DNA of 64,000 nucleotides from Hyphomicrobiales bacterium (lineage in GTDB: Bacteria; Pseudomonadota; Alphaproteobacteria; Rhizobiales; Beijerinckiaceae): positions 1 through 64,000 of the forward strand of contig CANGOE010000004.1 in assembly GCA_947455455.1 (NCBI GenBank), in the 5' to 3' direction. A model generated the notes under the pieces. It was given only the letters and a program-made list of their open reading frames with translations, was not told where the DNA came from and did no database searches. Positions 32,718 through 41,378 of the stretch are shown here, piece by piece (the first letter of the stretch is position 1; each line of letters starts with the position of its first letter). Position numbers and translations under genes: made by a program.

Positions 32718-34694
32718 ATGCCCATGGTTGATTCCCCCTCTTCATCCGGCCCTTCGACAACGGTCAAACCGCTTCCGCCCGAGGCTTTGACCAAGCGGAT
32801 CGAGGCGCGTCCGGCCCGCTCGCGTGTCAGTGCCGACAAGGGGCACCTTTTATCGACCTTCCGGGAATTATGGACCTATCTGTGGCCGCGTGACCGTGCC
32901 GATCTGCGCTTGCGGATTTTATGGGCGACTGTGTTGCTGGTGATCGCCAAGCTGGTGACGCTGGCGGTGCCGTTCACCTTCAAATGGGCGACCGATGCGC
33001 TGGCTCCGCTGTTGGAGCGCAAGGCGGCGGGTGAAACCTTCTCCTTCACCTCCGCGCTCTATATGGCGCCGTTGATGCTGACGCTGGCCTATGGCGCGAT
33101 GCGCGTGATGATGGCGTTGCTGACCCAGTTGCGCGATGCGCTGTTTGCCTCGGTCGCAATGCATGCGGTGCGTCGTTTGGCGATTGAAACCTTCGAGCAC
33201 ATGCACCGTCTGTCCCTGCGCTTCCATCTGGAAAAGAAAACCGGTGGTCTGACGCGGGTGCTGGAGCGGGGCCGCTCCGGCATTGAAACCATTGTGCGCA
33301 TGACCATGCTGACCGCCATTCCGACGCTGGTCGAATTCGTGCTGATACTGGCCGTCCTGCTGTATGAATTCGATTGGCGTTATGTGGTGGTCACGCTGGT
33401 GATGATTTTCGCCTATATGCTGTTCACCACCAAGGCGACCCAATGGCGCATCGGCATCCGCCGGAGCATGAACGAGTCCGACACCGAGGCCAATACCAAG
33501 GCGGTCGACAGCCTGCTCAATTACGAAACCGTCAAATATTTCGGGGCCGAAGACCGCGAGCGCGACCGCTACGACCGTTCGGTTGCCCGCTTTGAATCGG
33601 CTTCCGTGCAGGCCTATAATTCGCTGGCGGTGCTGAATGCCGGTCAAGCCACCATTTTCACGCTTGGCCTGACTGTCTGCATGGCGCTGGTGGTGGATGG
33701 GATTGTCGAAGGCCGCAATACGCTGGGTGATTTCGTCTTCATCAATGCCATGCTGTTGCAACTCTACCAGCCGCTCAATTTCATGGGCATGGTCTATCGT
33801 GAAATCAAACAGGCTGTCACCGACATCGAAATGATGTTCGAGGTGCTCGACCGCGCCCCCGAAGTGGCCGATGATCCCTCGGCCAAACCCTTGCAGGTCA
33901 GCTCGGGCACGGTCCGCTTCGACAATGTGGTGTTCAGCTATGTGCCCGAACGGCCGATCCTGCGCGGCATCAGCTTCGAGATCCCCGCCGGCAAGACCGT
34001 GGCGGTGGTGGGCCCGTCGGGTGCAGGCAAATCGACCCTGTCGCGCTTGCTGTACCGCTTCTACGAGCCGCAATCGGGCCATATCACCATTGACGGGCAG
34101 GACATCACGCAGGTGACGCAGGTGTCGTTGCGGGCCGCCATCGGCATGGTGCCGCAGGATACGGTGCTGTTCAACGACACGATCGGCTACAACATCCGTT
34201 ATGGCCGTTGGGATGCGACACAGGCCGAGATCGAGGAGGCCACCCGTCTGGCCCAGATCGACAGTTTCATCGCCTCACTGCCTGAGGGTTACGAGACGAG
34301 TGTGGGCGAGCGCGGCCTGAAATTGTCGGGTGGCGAAAAGCAACGTGTGGCGATTGCCCGCACCTTGCTGAAAGCACCGCCGGTTCTGGTGCTCGACGAG
34401 GCCACCTCCGCCCTCGACAGCTTCACCGAAAAGGACATCCAGGATTCGCTCGAACAGATGTCGCGCGGCCGCACCACTTTGGTGATCGCGCATCGTTTAT
34501 CCACCATCGTCAATGCCGACGAGATCATCGTGCTGGATGACGGCGTGATCGTCGAGCGCGGCAATCACGAAGCCCTGATCACCAGCGGCGGTGTCTATGC
34601 CCAGCTCTGGAACCGCCAGCGCGAGGTCGACGAAGCCCAGCAAACCCTCCAGCGCGTCGCGCAGGAAGAGGGCAAGCGGGGGCGGGAAGGGTAA
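32718..34694 (+). CDS. ABC transporter ATP-binding/permease, Atm1/HMT-type half transporter
   Basis: TM domain with NYETVKYFGAEDRERDRYD; GPSGAGKSTLSRLLYRFYEPQSG; LSGGEKQRVAIARTLLKAPPVLVLDEATSALD. Confidence 0.95.
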   Translation: MPMVDSPSSSGPSTTVKPLPPEALTKRIEARPARSRVSADKGHLLSTFRELWTYLWPRDRADLRLRILWATVLLVIAKLVTLAVPFTFKWATDALAPLLERKAAGETFSFTSALYMAPLMLTLAYGAMRVMMALLTQLRDALFASVAMHAVRRLAIETFEHMHRLSLRFHLEKKTGGLTRVLERGRSGIETIVRMTMLTAIPTLVEFVLILAVLLYEFDWRYVVVTLVMIFAYMLFTTKATQWRIGIRRSMNESDTEANTKAVDSLLNYETVKYFGAEDRERDRYDRSVARFESASVQAYNSLAVLNAGQATIFTLGLTVCMALVVDGIVEGRNTLGDFVFINAMLLQLYQPLNFMGMVYREIKQAVTDIEMMFEVLDRAPEVADDPSAKPLQVSSGTVRFDNVVFSYVPERPILRGISFEIPAGKTVAVVGPSGAGKSTLSRLLYRFYEPQSGHITIDGQDITQVTQVSLRAAIGMVPQDTVLFNDTIGYNIRYGRWDATQAEIEEATRLAQIDSFIASLPEGYETSVGERGLKLSGGEKQRVAIARTLLKAPPVLVLDEATSALDSFTEKDIQDSLEQMSRGRTTLVIAHRLSTIVNADEIIVLDDGVIVERGNHEALITSGGVYAQLWNRQREVDEAQQTLQRVAQEEGKRGREG

Positions 34695-34754
34695 GAAGGC
34701 TTTAGAGCCCTCTGGGCGGTTGCCGATGCCGTTGGCTGGAACCCGAAGGCGTGG

Positions 34755-34777
34755 ATGACCGGGACAAGCCCGGTCAT
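34755..34777. repeat. REP-like extragenic palindrome (unit 1)
   Basis: ATGACCGGG - ACAAG - CCCGGTCAT inside GTGGATGACCGGGACAAGCCCGGTCATGACA. Confidence 0.75.
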
Positions 34778-34857
34778 GACAAGGGTGGGTTATATGTAAC
34801 ACCCTTTGTTTCATGTTCCATCCGACGGGTGGTGTCTGCACCAAAACCACATCTGTC

Positions 34858-34880
34858 ATGACCGCCCTTGTGGCGGTCAT
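34858..34880. repeat. REP-like extragenic palindrome (unit 2, opposite orientation)
   Basis: ATGACCGCC - CTTGT - GGCGGTCAT; reverse complement GGATGACCGCCACAAGGGCGGTCATGACA matches unit 1 with compensatory stem changes. Confidence 0.75.
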
Positions 34881-35067
34881 CCATGTCTTGCTTTGTCCGG
34901 TCAGCAAGCAAGATCGTTTTGGGGTGTTGACCGCATGCAATCCCCCGAAACCCGCCATAAAAGGCCAGATTGGGTCAAGTTTCCATCAATAAACCCCGAC
35001 GCATGCTTGACCCATGCCCGCGAGCCTGTCACATGCTGGAAGCAGGATTGCTTTTGAGGATGATGTG

Positions 35068-35766
35068 ATGAGCCTGGTTGCCTCTGTTCGACGGATTTTT
35101 GTGCCGATCCACCCCGAAGGCCTGCCCTTTATTGCGGTGTTTGCAGTGGCCGCGCTGTTGATGGGCTGGCTGTGGTTGCCGTTGTTCTGGGTCGGGTTTG
35201 TGCTGACCGTGTGGTGCACCTATTTCTTCCGTGATCCGGTGCGTGTGACACCGCAACGCGCGGGGCTGGTCGTCTCGCCTGCCGACGGGCGGGTGTCGAT
35301 GATCATCCGATGCTTGCCGCCGGTGGAATTGGGCCTATCGGAAGAGCCGATGCAACGCATCTCGATCTTCATGAATGTGTTCGATTGCCATGTGAACCGC
35401 GCACCGATCGAAGGCAAGATCGAAACCATCGCCTATCGCCCCGGCCTGTTTCTCAATGCCGAACTGGACAAAGCCAGCGATGACAACGAGCGTAACGGGC
35501 TGGTGATCGTGACCGAGGAAGGCGCGCGCTATGGCGTGGTGCAGATTGCCGGTTTGATTGCCCGCCGGATTGTCGGCTTCCGTCACGAGGGCGACCATCT
35601 GGAAGCCGGTGAACGGTTCGGACTGATCCGGTTCGGCTCGCGCGTCGATGTCTATCTGCCGGAAGGTGTGACCCCGCTGGTGGAAGTGGGACAGACCATG
35701 CTGGCCGGTGAAACCGTGCTGGCCGATGCGGGCGCTGTGAAACGGCCGTCATTCGCGCGGATCTGA
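35068..35766 (+). CDS. psd: Phosphatidylserine decarboxylase (short form)
   Basis: [64 protein letters not shown] (GS processing site). Confidence 0.95.
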   Translation: MSLVASVRRIFVPIHPEGLPFIAVFAVAALLMGWLWLPLFWVGFVLTVWCTYFFRDPVRVTPQRAGLVVSPADGRVSMIIRCLPPVELGLSEEPMQRISIFMNVFDCHVNRAPIEGKIETIAYRPGLFLNAELDKASDDNERNGLVIVTEEGARYGVVQIAGLIARRIVGFRHEGDHLEAGERFGLIRFGSRVDVYLPEGVTPLVEVGQTMLAGETVLADAGAVKRPSFARI

Positions 35767-35843
35767 CCCCTGACCATCACTATTTTGGCCATAATCACGT
35801 GATGATGGTTGAAGCTGGACGATGATGGGGTAAAGTACCAGTC

Positions 35844-36662
35844 ATGACAGAGTTATTCCCGCCTTTCGAGCCAGGTGACGAGCCCAAGACGCGCCGCTTC
35901 AAGCCGGTGCCGATGCGGCTGTTATTGCCCAATCTCATCACCTTGCTGTCGCTGTGTTCCGGCCTGACCGGCATGCGTCTGGCGATCGAGAGCAAGCTGG
36001 AAATGGCGGTGATGGCCATTTTTGTGGCGGCCATTCTCGACGGGTTGGATGGCCGCGTCGCCCGCATGATGAAGGGCACGTCGCGTTTCGGCGCGGAGCT
36101 TGATTCGCTTGCCGATTTTGTCAGTTTCGGGGTTGCCCCTGCGGTGATCCTGTATTTCTTCTCCCTGCACAGCCTTCATTCGCCGGGCTGGATCATCGTT
36201 TTGCTGTTTGCCTGTGCCTCGGCTTTGCGGCTGGCACGCTTCAATGTGGCGATTGATGATCCCGATCGTCCGGCATGGCAGAAGGATTTCTTTGTCGGCA
36301 TGCCGGCCCCCGCAGGCGCTTTGACCGTGCTGTTGCCGGTCTATCTCCATCTGGTCGGCGTGGCCCATCCCTTGGGTTCGGCTGTGATCGAGGCGATCTA
36401 TATCCTGTTTATCGCCTTCATGATGATCAGCCGGATCCCGACCTATGCGGGCAAGACGCTGGGATCGCGGGTGCCGCGCTCGGCCGTGATCCCGCTGTTC
36501 ATCGTTGTTGTGGCTTTTGTGGCCCTGCTGGCGACCATGATGTTTGAAATGCTGGCTTTGCTGACGCTGGCCTATCTGGTCTGTATTCCGCTGATGGTGC
36601 GGCGATACCGGCAATTGGCGGCGGCAGAAACACAGGTTCCGACGGCCGGAACCCCTGTCTGA
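35844..36662 (+). CDS. pssA: CDP-diacylglycerol--serine O-phosphatidyltransferase
   Basis: CDP-alcohol phosphotransferase motif DGLDGRVARMMKGTSRFGAELDSLADFVSFGVAPAV. Confidence 0.95.
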   Translation: MTELFPPFEPGDEPKTRRFKPVPMRLLLPNLITLLSLCSGLTGMRLAIESKLEMAVMAIFVAAILDGLDGRVARMMKGTSRFGAELDSLADFVSFGVAPAVILYFFSLHSLHSPGWIIVLLFACASALRLARFNVAIDDPDRPAWQKDFFVGMPAPAGALTVLLPVYLHLVGVAHPLGSAVIEAIYILFIAFMMISRIPTYAGKTLGSRVPRSAVIPLFIVVVAFVALLATMMFEMLALLTLAYLVCIPLMVRRYRQLAAAETQVPTAGTPV

Positions 36663-36805
36663 CGCGCCTATTCGGCTGGAAATACGCATTGTGCCGGTTC
36701 GGGCATAGTTTTTACATCAAAGGTGTTCACAAATCTGCTGATTTCGATTAGGGTCCGGCCCTCTCGATACGCTTCAGATGGTGAAGCGACGGAAAAAGGT
36801 TTTGC

Positions 36806-37024
36806 ATGGCGAAGGAAGAGCTTCTCGAATTCCCGGGCGTGGTCAGCGAATTGTTGCCCAACGCGATGTTTCGGGTTCAACTGGAAAATGATCACGAGAT
36901 CATTGCCCATACGGCTGGAAAAATGCGGAAAAACCGTATCCGCGTTCTGGCAGGTGACAAGGTGCTGGTTGAAATGACCCCCTATGATCTGACCAAGGGC
37001 CGGATCACCTACCGTTTCAAATAG
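36806..37024 (+). CDS. infA: Translation initiation factor IF-1
   Basis: [72 protein letters not shown]. Confidence 0.98.
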   Translation: MAKEELLEFPGVVSELLPNAMFRVQLENDHEIIAHTAGKMRKNRIRVLAGDKVLVEMTPYDLTKGRITYRFK

Positions 37025-37034
37025 TCTGCCGGAT

Positions 37035-37685
37035 ATGGCTCATTCTCTGCTTGGGCCGTCTGCGGATCATGCGTCCTTGATTTTGGCGTCTGCTTCTCCG
37101 CGTCGATTGTCTTTGCTGGCGCAAATCGGCATTACGCCTGATATCGTGTTGGCCAGCGAGATCGACGAAAGTCCCTTGCCGCGCGAAAAGCCGCGCGCGC
37201 ATGCCATCCGTGTGGCTTCTGAAAAAGCGGTAGCCACGCACAGTCTGCGTGCCGGGCAACCGCCTGCCTATCTCTTTGCGGCGGATACGGTGGTGGGTGT
37301 CGGCGCACGTATTTTGCCGAAGGCCGAGACCGAGCACCAAGCCCGTGCCTGTCTGGCCCTGCTGTCAGGGCGCGGCCACAGGGTCTTTACAGCGATATCT
37401 CTGATCACCCCCGACGGCACGCATAAACGCCGCTGTGTGGAAACGCGTGTGGCGTTCAAGGCTCTGTCGAAGGCCGAGATCGAGGCCTATATCGCCTCCG
37501 GTGAGTGGCAGGGCAAAGCGGGCGGTTATGCGATCCAGGGCCTTGCGGCGGCTTTTGTGACACATCTTGTCGGCAGTTTCTCTGCGGTTGTCGGCTTGCC
37601 TCTGGCCGAAACCGCCAATCTTCTGGCAGGTTCCGGCTATCCGGTAACAGCCGGCTGGCCGCGTCTGCCGCAATCCAATTCCTGA
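37035..37685 (+). CDS. maf: Maf family nucleoside triphosphate pyrophosphatase
   Basis: LILASASPRRLSLLAQIGI, AADTVVGVGARILPKAET, GKAGGYAIQGLAAAFV. Confidence 0.94.
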   Translation: MAHSLLGPSADHASLILASASPRRLSLLAQIGITPDIVLASEIDESPLPREKPRAHAIRVASEKAVATHSLRAGQPPAYLFAADTVVGVGARILPKAETEHQARACLALLSGRGHRVFTAISLITPDGTHKRRCVETRVAFKALSKAEIEAYIASGEWQGKAGGYAIQGLAAAFVTHLVGSFSAVVGLPLAETANLLAGSGYPVTAGWPRLPQSNS

Positions 37686-37734
37686 TCCAGCTCCACAGTG
37701 GCCTGTTGGTCCAGAACCTGCGAGACCCGATGGC

Positions 37735-37974
37735 ATGACCGACATTCCTGAAGATGCAACCCGCGCCGACGCTTTGCCCGCCCAGCCATGTCCGCTGTGC
37801 GGCAAAGCCATGGTGCTAGCCTATCGTCCGTTCTGTTCCAAGCATTGCGCCGATCTTGATCTGTCGCGCTGGTTGAATGGTGTCTATGCGGTCCCTGCCA
37901 CACCCGATCCTTTGGACGATGATGACGAGATGCTGGCGCAACTGGCCAAAGAAATCGGGCTTGATGACGCATAA
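37735..37974 (+). CDS. yacG: DNA gyrase inhibitor YacG (zinc-binding)
   Basis: CPLCGKAMVLAYRPFCSKHCADLDLSRWLNGVYAVP. Confidence 0.92.
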   Translation: MTDIPEDATRADALPAQPCPLCGKAMVLAYRPFCSKHCADLDLSRWLNGVYAVPATPDPLDDDDEMLAQLAKEIGLDDA

Positions 37975-38146
37975 TAATGGCTGTTGAGCAGATTAGTCTG
38001 CTCTATGGGCTGGACAGGGCGGATCATGCTTGCTAAATGAAGCCTCGCGTCTGACGTGCCTGTTCACAAGCACATGTCGCGGTGTCTGACAGAGGTGTTT
38101 GGTGGAGGGTCTGTCTCCTCAAACTCGGTTAGACAATTGATTTGAT

Positions 38147-38222
<76 letters not shown>

Positions 38223-38321
38223 TCAAATCAAAACAAAATCAACGACTTAGTGCAGGTCGGGCAGGGGTGAGATTCCCTTTTATGCCGTTTAAAAATCCAC
38301 TCGATTTTCAGTATCGTGAGC

Positions 38322-39242
38322 TCAAGGGTTAGACTTGTTGGGCTTCACAAACATGTCTGCCGCCGCAACCCGCAAATAGTCGCGGAAGACCGAGGCCACA
38401 GGACTGAGTTTCTTTCCGCGAAGATGCACGATGAACCACTGCGACGGGATGGGAAAACCTTCGACATGAAGGCGGATCACGCCCTTATCCTCCGGACCAC
38501 CATGAAGAGCATGCTGGGAAATAACAGCGCATCCCAAACCACCCGCGACAGCCTGTTTGATGGCTTCGTTGGAGCCAAGGTTAAGGCGAACCCTTGGATT
38601 GAGATTTTTCGATTTGAAAAAACGGTCAGCGGCCATGCGTGTGCCCGATCCTTGCTCGCGCAGGATGAAAGGTTCTCTGGCAAAGTCAGGCAGATGAATA
38701 TGCTTTTGCCGCGCCAAGGCATGGTTGCTGGGTGCGATGGCCACAAGCGGATTCTCTAAAAACATTTCGGCTTCCACATCCAGATCGGACGGTGGCACCG
38801 ACATCACCGCCAAGTCCAATTTATTGTCACGCAACAAATCAATGACCCCACTGCGATTGAGGACATCGAAGGTGATATCAATGTCCTGATGGGTCTGACA
38901 AAAATCGCCCAACATGCGCGGGATAAAATATTTTGCCGTGCTGACAACAGCCACGCGCAACTTGCCGCGTGAAAGACCTTTGGCCTGGTCAACGGTTTGG
39001 GCAAAGGTGCTCCACTCATCCATCATCGCACGAGCCGTTTTGGACAGCTCCAGCCCGATCTCGGTGAGATGGATTTTTTTGCCGATCACCTCATAAAGCG
39101 GCAAGCCAACAGACAGCGACAATTCCTTTAACTGCATGGAGGCCGTTGGCTGGGTGACATGACAACGCCGCGCGGCACGGCTGATACTGCCTTCATCAAC
39201 CAGAGCGAGAAAAAGACGCAATTGCCGGAATGTTCCATTCAT
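38322..39242 (-). CDS. LysR family transcriptional regulator
   Basis: FRQLRLFLALVDEGSISRAARRCHVTQPTASMQLKELSLSVGLPLYEVIGKKIHLTEIG; CbbR-like architecture. Confidence 0.93.
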   Translation of the reverse strand: MNGTFRQLRLFLALVDEGSISRAARRCHVTQPTASMQLKELSLSVGLPLYEVIGKKIHLTEIGLELSKTARAMMDEWSTFAQTVDQAKGLSRGKLRVAVVSTAKYFIPRMLGDFCQTHQDIDITFDVLNRSGVIDLLRDNKLDLAVMSVPPSDLDVEAEMFLENPLVAIAPSNHALARQKHIHLPDFAREPFILREQGSGTRMAADRFFKSKNLNPRVRLNLGSNEAIKQAVAGGLGCAVISQHALHGGPEDKGVIRLHVEGFPIPSQWFIVHLRGKKLSPVASVFRDYLRVAAADMFVKPNKSNP

Positions 39243-39270
39243 AGAGAAAACTCTATCATAACCTCTATAG
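39241..39270. promoter_or_regulatory. Putative LysR-type operator
   Basis: ATAGAG-AAAA-CTCTAT perfect inverted repeat followed by a third CTCTAT(AG) at ~39263-39270, between divergent lysR and sbtA-like genes. Confidence 0.55.
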
Positions 39271-39331
39271 AAATCAATTTTTACTGATAAAAATGATCTG
39301 CTAGGAGCTGGGCCTGAAAAGGAGTGCTGCT

Positions 39332-40318
39332 ATGTCCAATTTACTCGATCCAGCGATATTGTTTTTCATCTTTGGCATTTGTGCTGGTGCCGTAAAATCC
39401 AATCTGGAAATACCGCAACCGATTACACGTTTCCTATCGCTTTATCTCTTGATGGCCCTTGGCTTGAGAGGGGGATTTGAACTGGCCCATTCGGGCTTAA
39501 CCCATACTGTTATCAGCGGATTATTGGCCGCATTGACGCTGGCCATTGTCATCCCTCTCATCGGCTACACCTTGTTGAAGAGAGTTGTCGTCGGGTTCGA
39601 TGCCGCAGCCCTTGCCGCAACTTACGGCTCTGTGAGTGCGGTGACATTCATCACCGCAACACGTTACCTCGATAATCATGGCATCCCGTTTGGCGGGCAT
39701 ATGGCCGCAGCGATGGCCTTTATGGAATCGCCTGCCATTGTGATGGCAATCCTGTTTGCGAATAAATTGAGAAACAATGCAGAGGGTTCAGCACGCGACA
39801 CTGAAGCGGCACAATCAGGGGCACGGTCGCCTCTCCATATTTTGAAAGAATCACTCACCGACGGCGCTCAGTTTTTGCTTATCGGATCGGTTGTTGTCGG
39901 GATCTTGTCGGGTGAAAGTGGCAAGGCGGCCATGCAACCTTTCGTGGGTGATCTTTTCCGCGGCATGCTCGCATTCTTCCTGCTTGATATGGGGCTGGTT
40001 ACGGCAAGAAATTTTCCCTCCATCAAAAGCCTCTCCCCCTGGCTTGCCGCTTATGCGGTTCTTGCCCCTATTGCCCATGCGATGCTCGCACTGGTGATGG
40101 CCATGGTCACCAATATGTCGGTTGGCGATGCAGGCTTGCTGATGGTGCTTGCCGCGAGTGCCTCTTATATCGCCGTGCCTGCGGCTTTGCGGTTTGCCAT
40201 CCCCGAAGCCAATGCCGCGCTTTATTTCGGCCTCTCTCTCGGCATCACATTCCCCATCAACATCCTGATCGGCATTCCCGCTTATGTCGGCATAGCTCAA
40301 TTCGTTTTCGGTCCATGA
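39332..40318 (+). CDS. SbtA-type sodium-dependent bicarbonate transport family permease
   Basis: LLDPAILFFIFGICAGAVKSNLEIPQPITRFLSLYLLMALGLRGGFELAHSG; FDAAALAATYGSVSAVTFITATRYLDNHGIPFGGHMAAAMAFMESPAIVMAILFAN. Confidence 0.92.
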   Translation: MSNLLDPAILFFIFGICAGAVKSNLEIPQPITRFLSLYLLMALGLRGGFELAHSGLTHTVISGLLAALTLAIVIPLIGYTLLKRVVVGFDAAALAATYGSVSAVTFITATRYLDNHGIPFGGHMAAAMAFMESPAIVMAILFANKLRNNAEGSARDTEAAQSGARSPLHILKESLTDGAQFLLIGSVVVGILSGESGKAAMQPFVGDLFRGMLAFFLLDMGLVTARNFPSIKSLSPWLAAYAVLAPIAHAMLALVMAMVTNMSVGDAGLLMVLAASASYIAVPAALRFAIPEANAALYFGLSLGITFPINILIGIPAYVGIAQFVFGP

Positions 40319-40421
40319 GGGGCAAGCGATGACACTGGGACGGAAAAGCCCCCAAGGCATCGGGCATGGCTCTTGTCAACATCATCATCCGTATCAAGGG
40401 CGGAGTGTTCTATTGACATCG

Positions 40422-41228
40422 ATGCATGGAAAACAAGCGGCTATCGCTGATATCTTCCGTTCAAAGCTGGGTATGACGTTGTCCTGCACAACGCAGATCG
40501 ATACCGACCAGCTCGGAACCTTTACCGGCGATATCGAGCGACCGGGCACGATGTATGACACAGCCCTTGCCAAAGCTCGCTTGGGGCTGGCCGACAAGAC
40601 TGCTGTGCTTGGCCTTGCAAGTGAAGGTTGCTTCGGACCCGATCCCACTTTTCCGTTTGTCGCTCTTTCCACAGAATTGATGGTCTTTGTTGATGACGAG
40701 CGTGGATTGATCGTATCGGAATCCTTGGTCACGCATGAAACCAATTATGCATCTCAAACAATGATGTCTTGTGATGATCTGAACGGCTTTCTGGACAAGG
40801 TCGGTTTTCCCGGACATGCCTTGATTGTGAGACCCAAGACCGGATCATCTGTTGTTTTCAAAGGTATTCAAACTGACGAAGCTCTCCAAGACGCGATGAC
40901 CCGATGCGCATGCTTGAATGGCGGGCAGGGTGTGATTGTCAGCACGGATATGCGGGCCCACCTGAATCCAACCCGCATGCGTGTTATCCGAACACTCGCC
41001 CAGAAATTGGCTGACCGAATACTGACCCCATGCCCGAATTGTCAATCGCCGGGCTTTGGAACCATCGGGCATGAAAAAGGATTACCCTGCCTGGCCTGTG
41101 GCCAGCCCACCCACCTGATCCATCATGAAATCTGCGGCTGTCAGGTCTGCGACTTTCGGGAAAAACGTCCGCGAAGCGATCTGCGGGCGTGGGCCCAAGA
41201 AGGGGAATGTGCATATTGCAATCCGTGA
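40422..41228 (+). CDS. DUF6671-like protein with C-terminal Cys-rich (zinc-ribbon-like) region
   Basis: GRS..LLTSMHGKQAAIADIFRSKLGM..., PGTMYDTALAKARLGL, GLASEGCFGPDPTFPFV; CPNCQSPGFG...LPCLACGQPTHLIHHEICGCQVCDF...CAYC. Confidence 0.7.
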   Translation: MHGKQAAIADIFRSKLGMTLSCTTQIDTDQLGTFTGDIERPGTMYDTALAKARLGLADKTAVLGLASEGCFGPDPTFPFVALSTELMVFVDDERGLIVSESLVTHETNYASQTMMSCDDLNGFLDKVGFPGHALIVRPKTGSSVVFKGIQTDEALQDAMTRCACLNGGQGVIVSTDMRAHLNPTRMRVIRTLAQKLADRILTPCPNCQSPGFGTIGHEKGLPCLACGQPTHLIHHEICGCQVCDFREKRPRSDLRAWAQEGECAYCNP

Positions 41229-41378
41229 CATTGGAAGGGGAATGATTTTTCAGTCTTGCGCGTCCTGCCCGTTCGGGTTTCGGGGGAGCCTGACAGGGGC
41301 GTGTGATGCGCGATGATTGATTTCTGCGTCGGGACACCGCACAGTCGATCGGGCAGGCGTTGTCAATTGTGAACAGGT

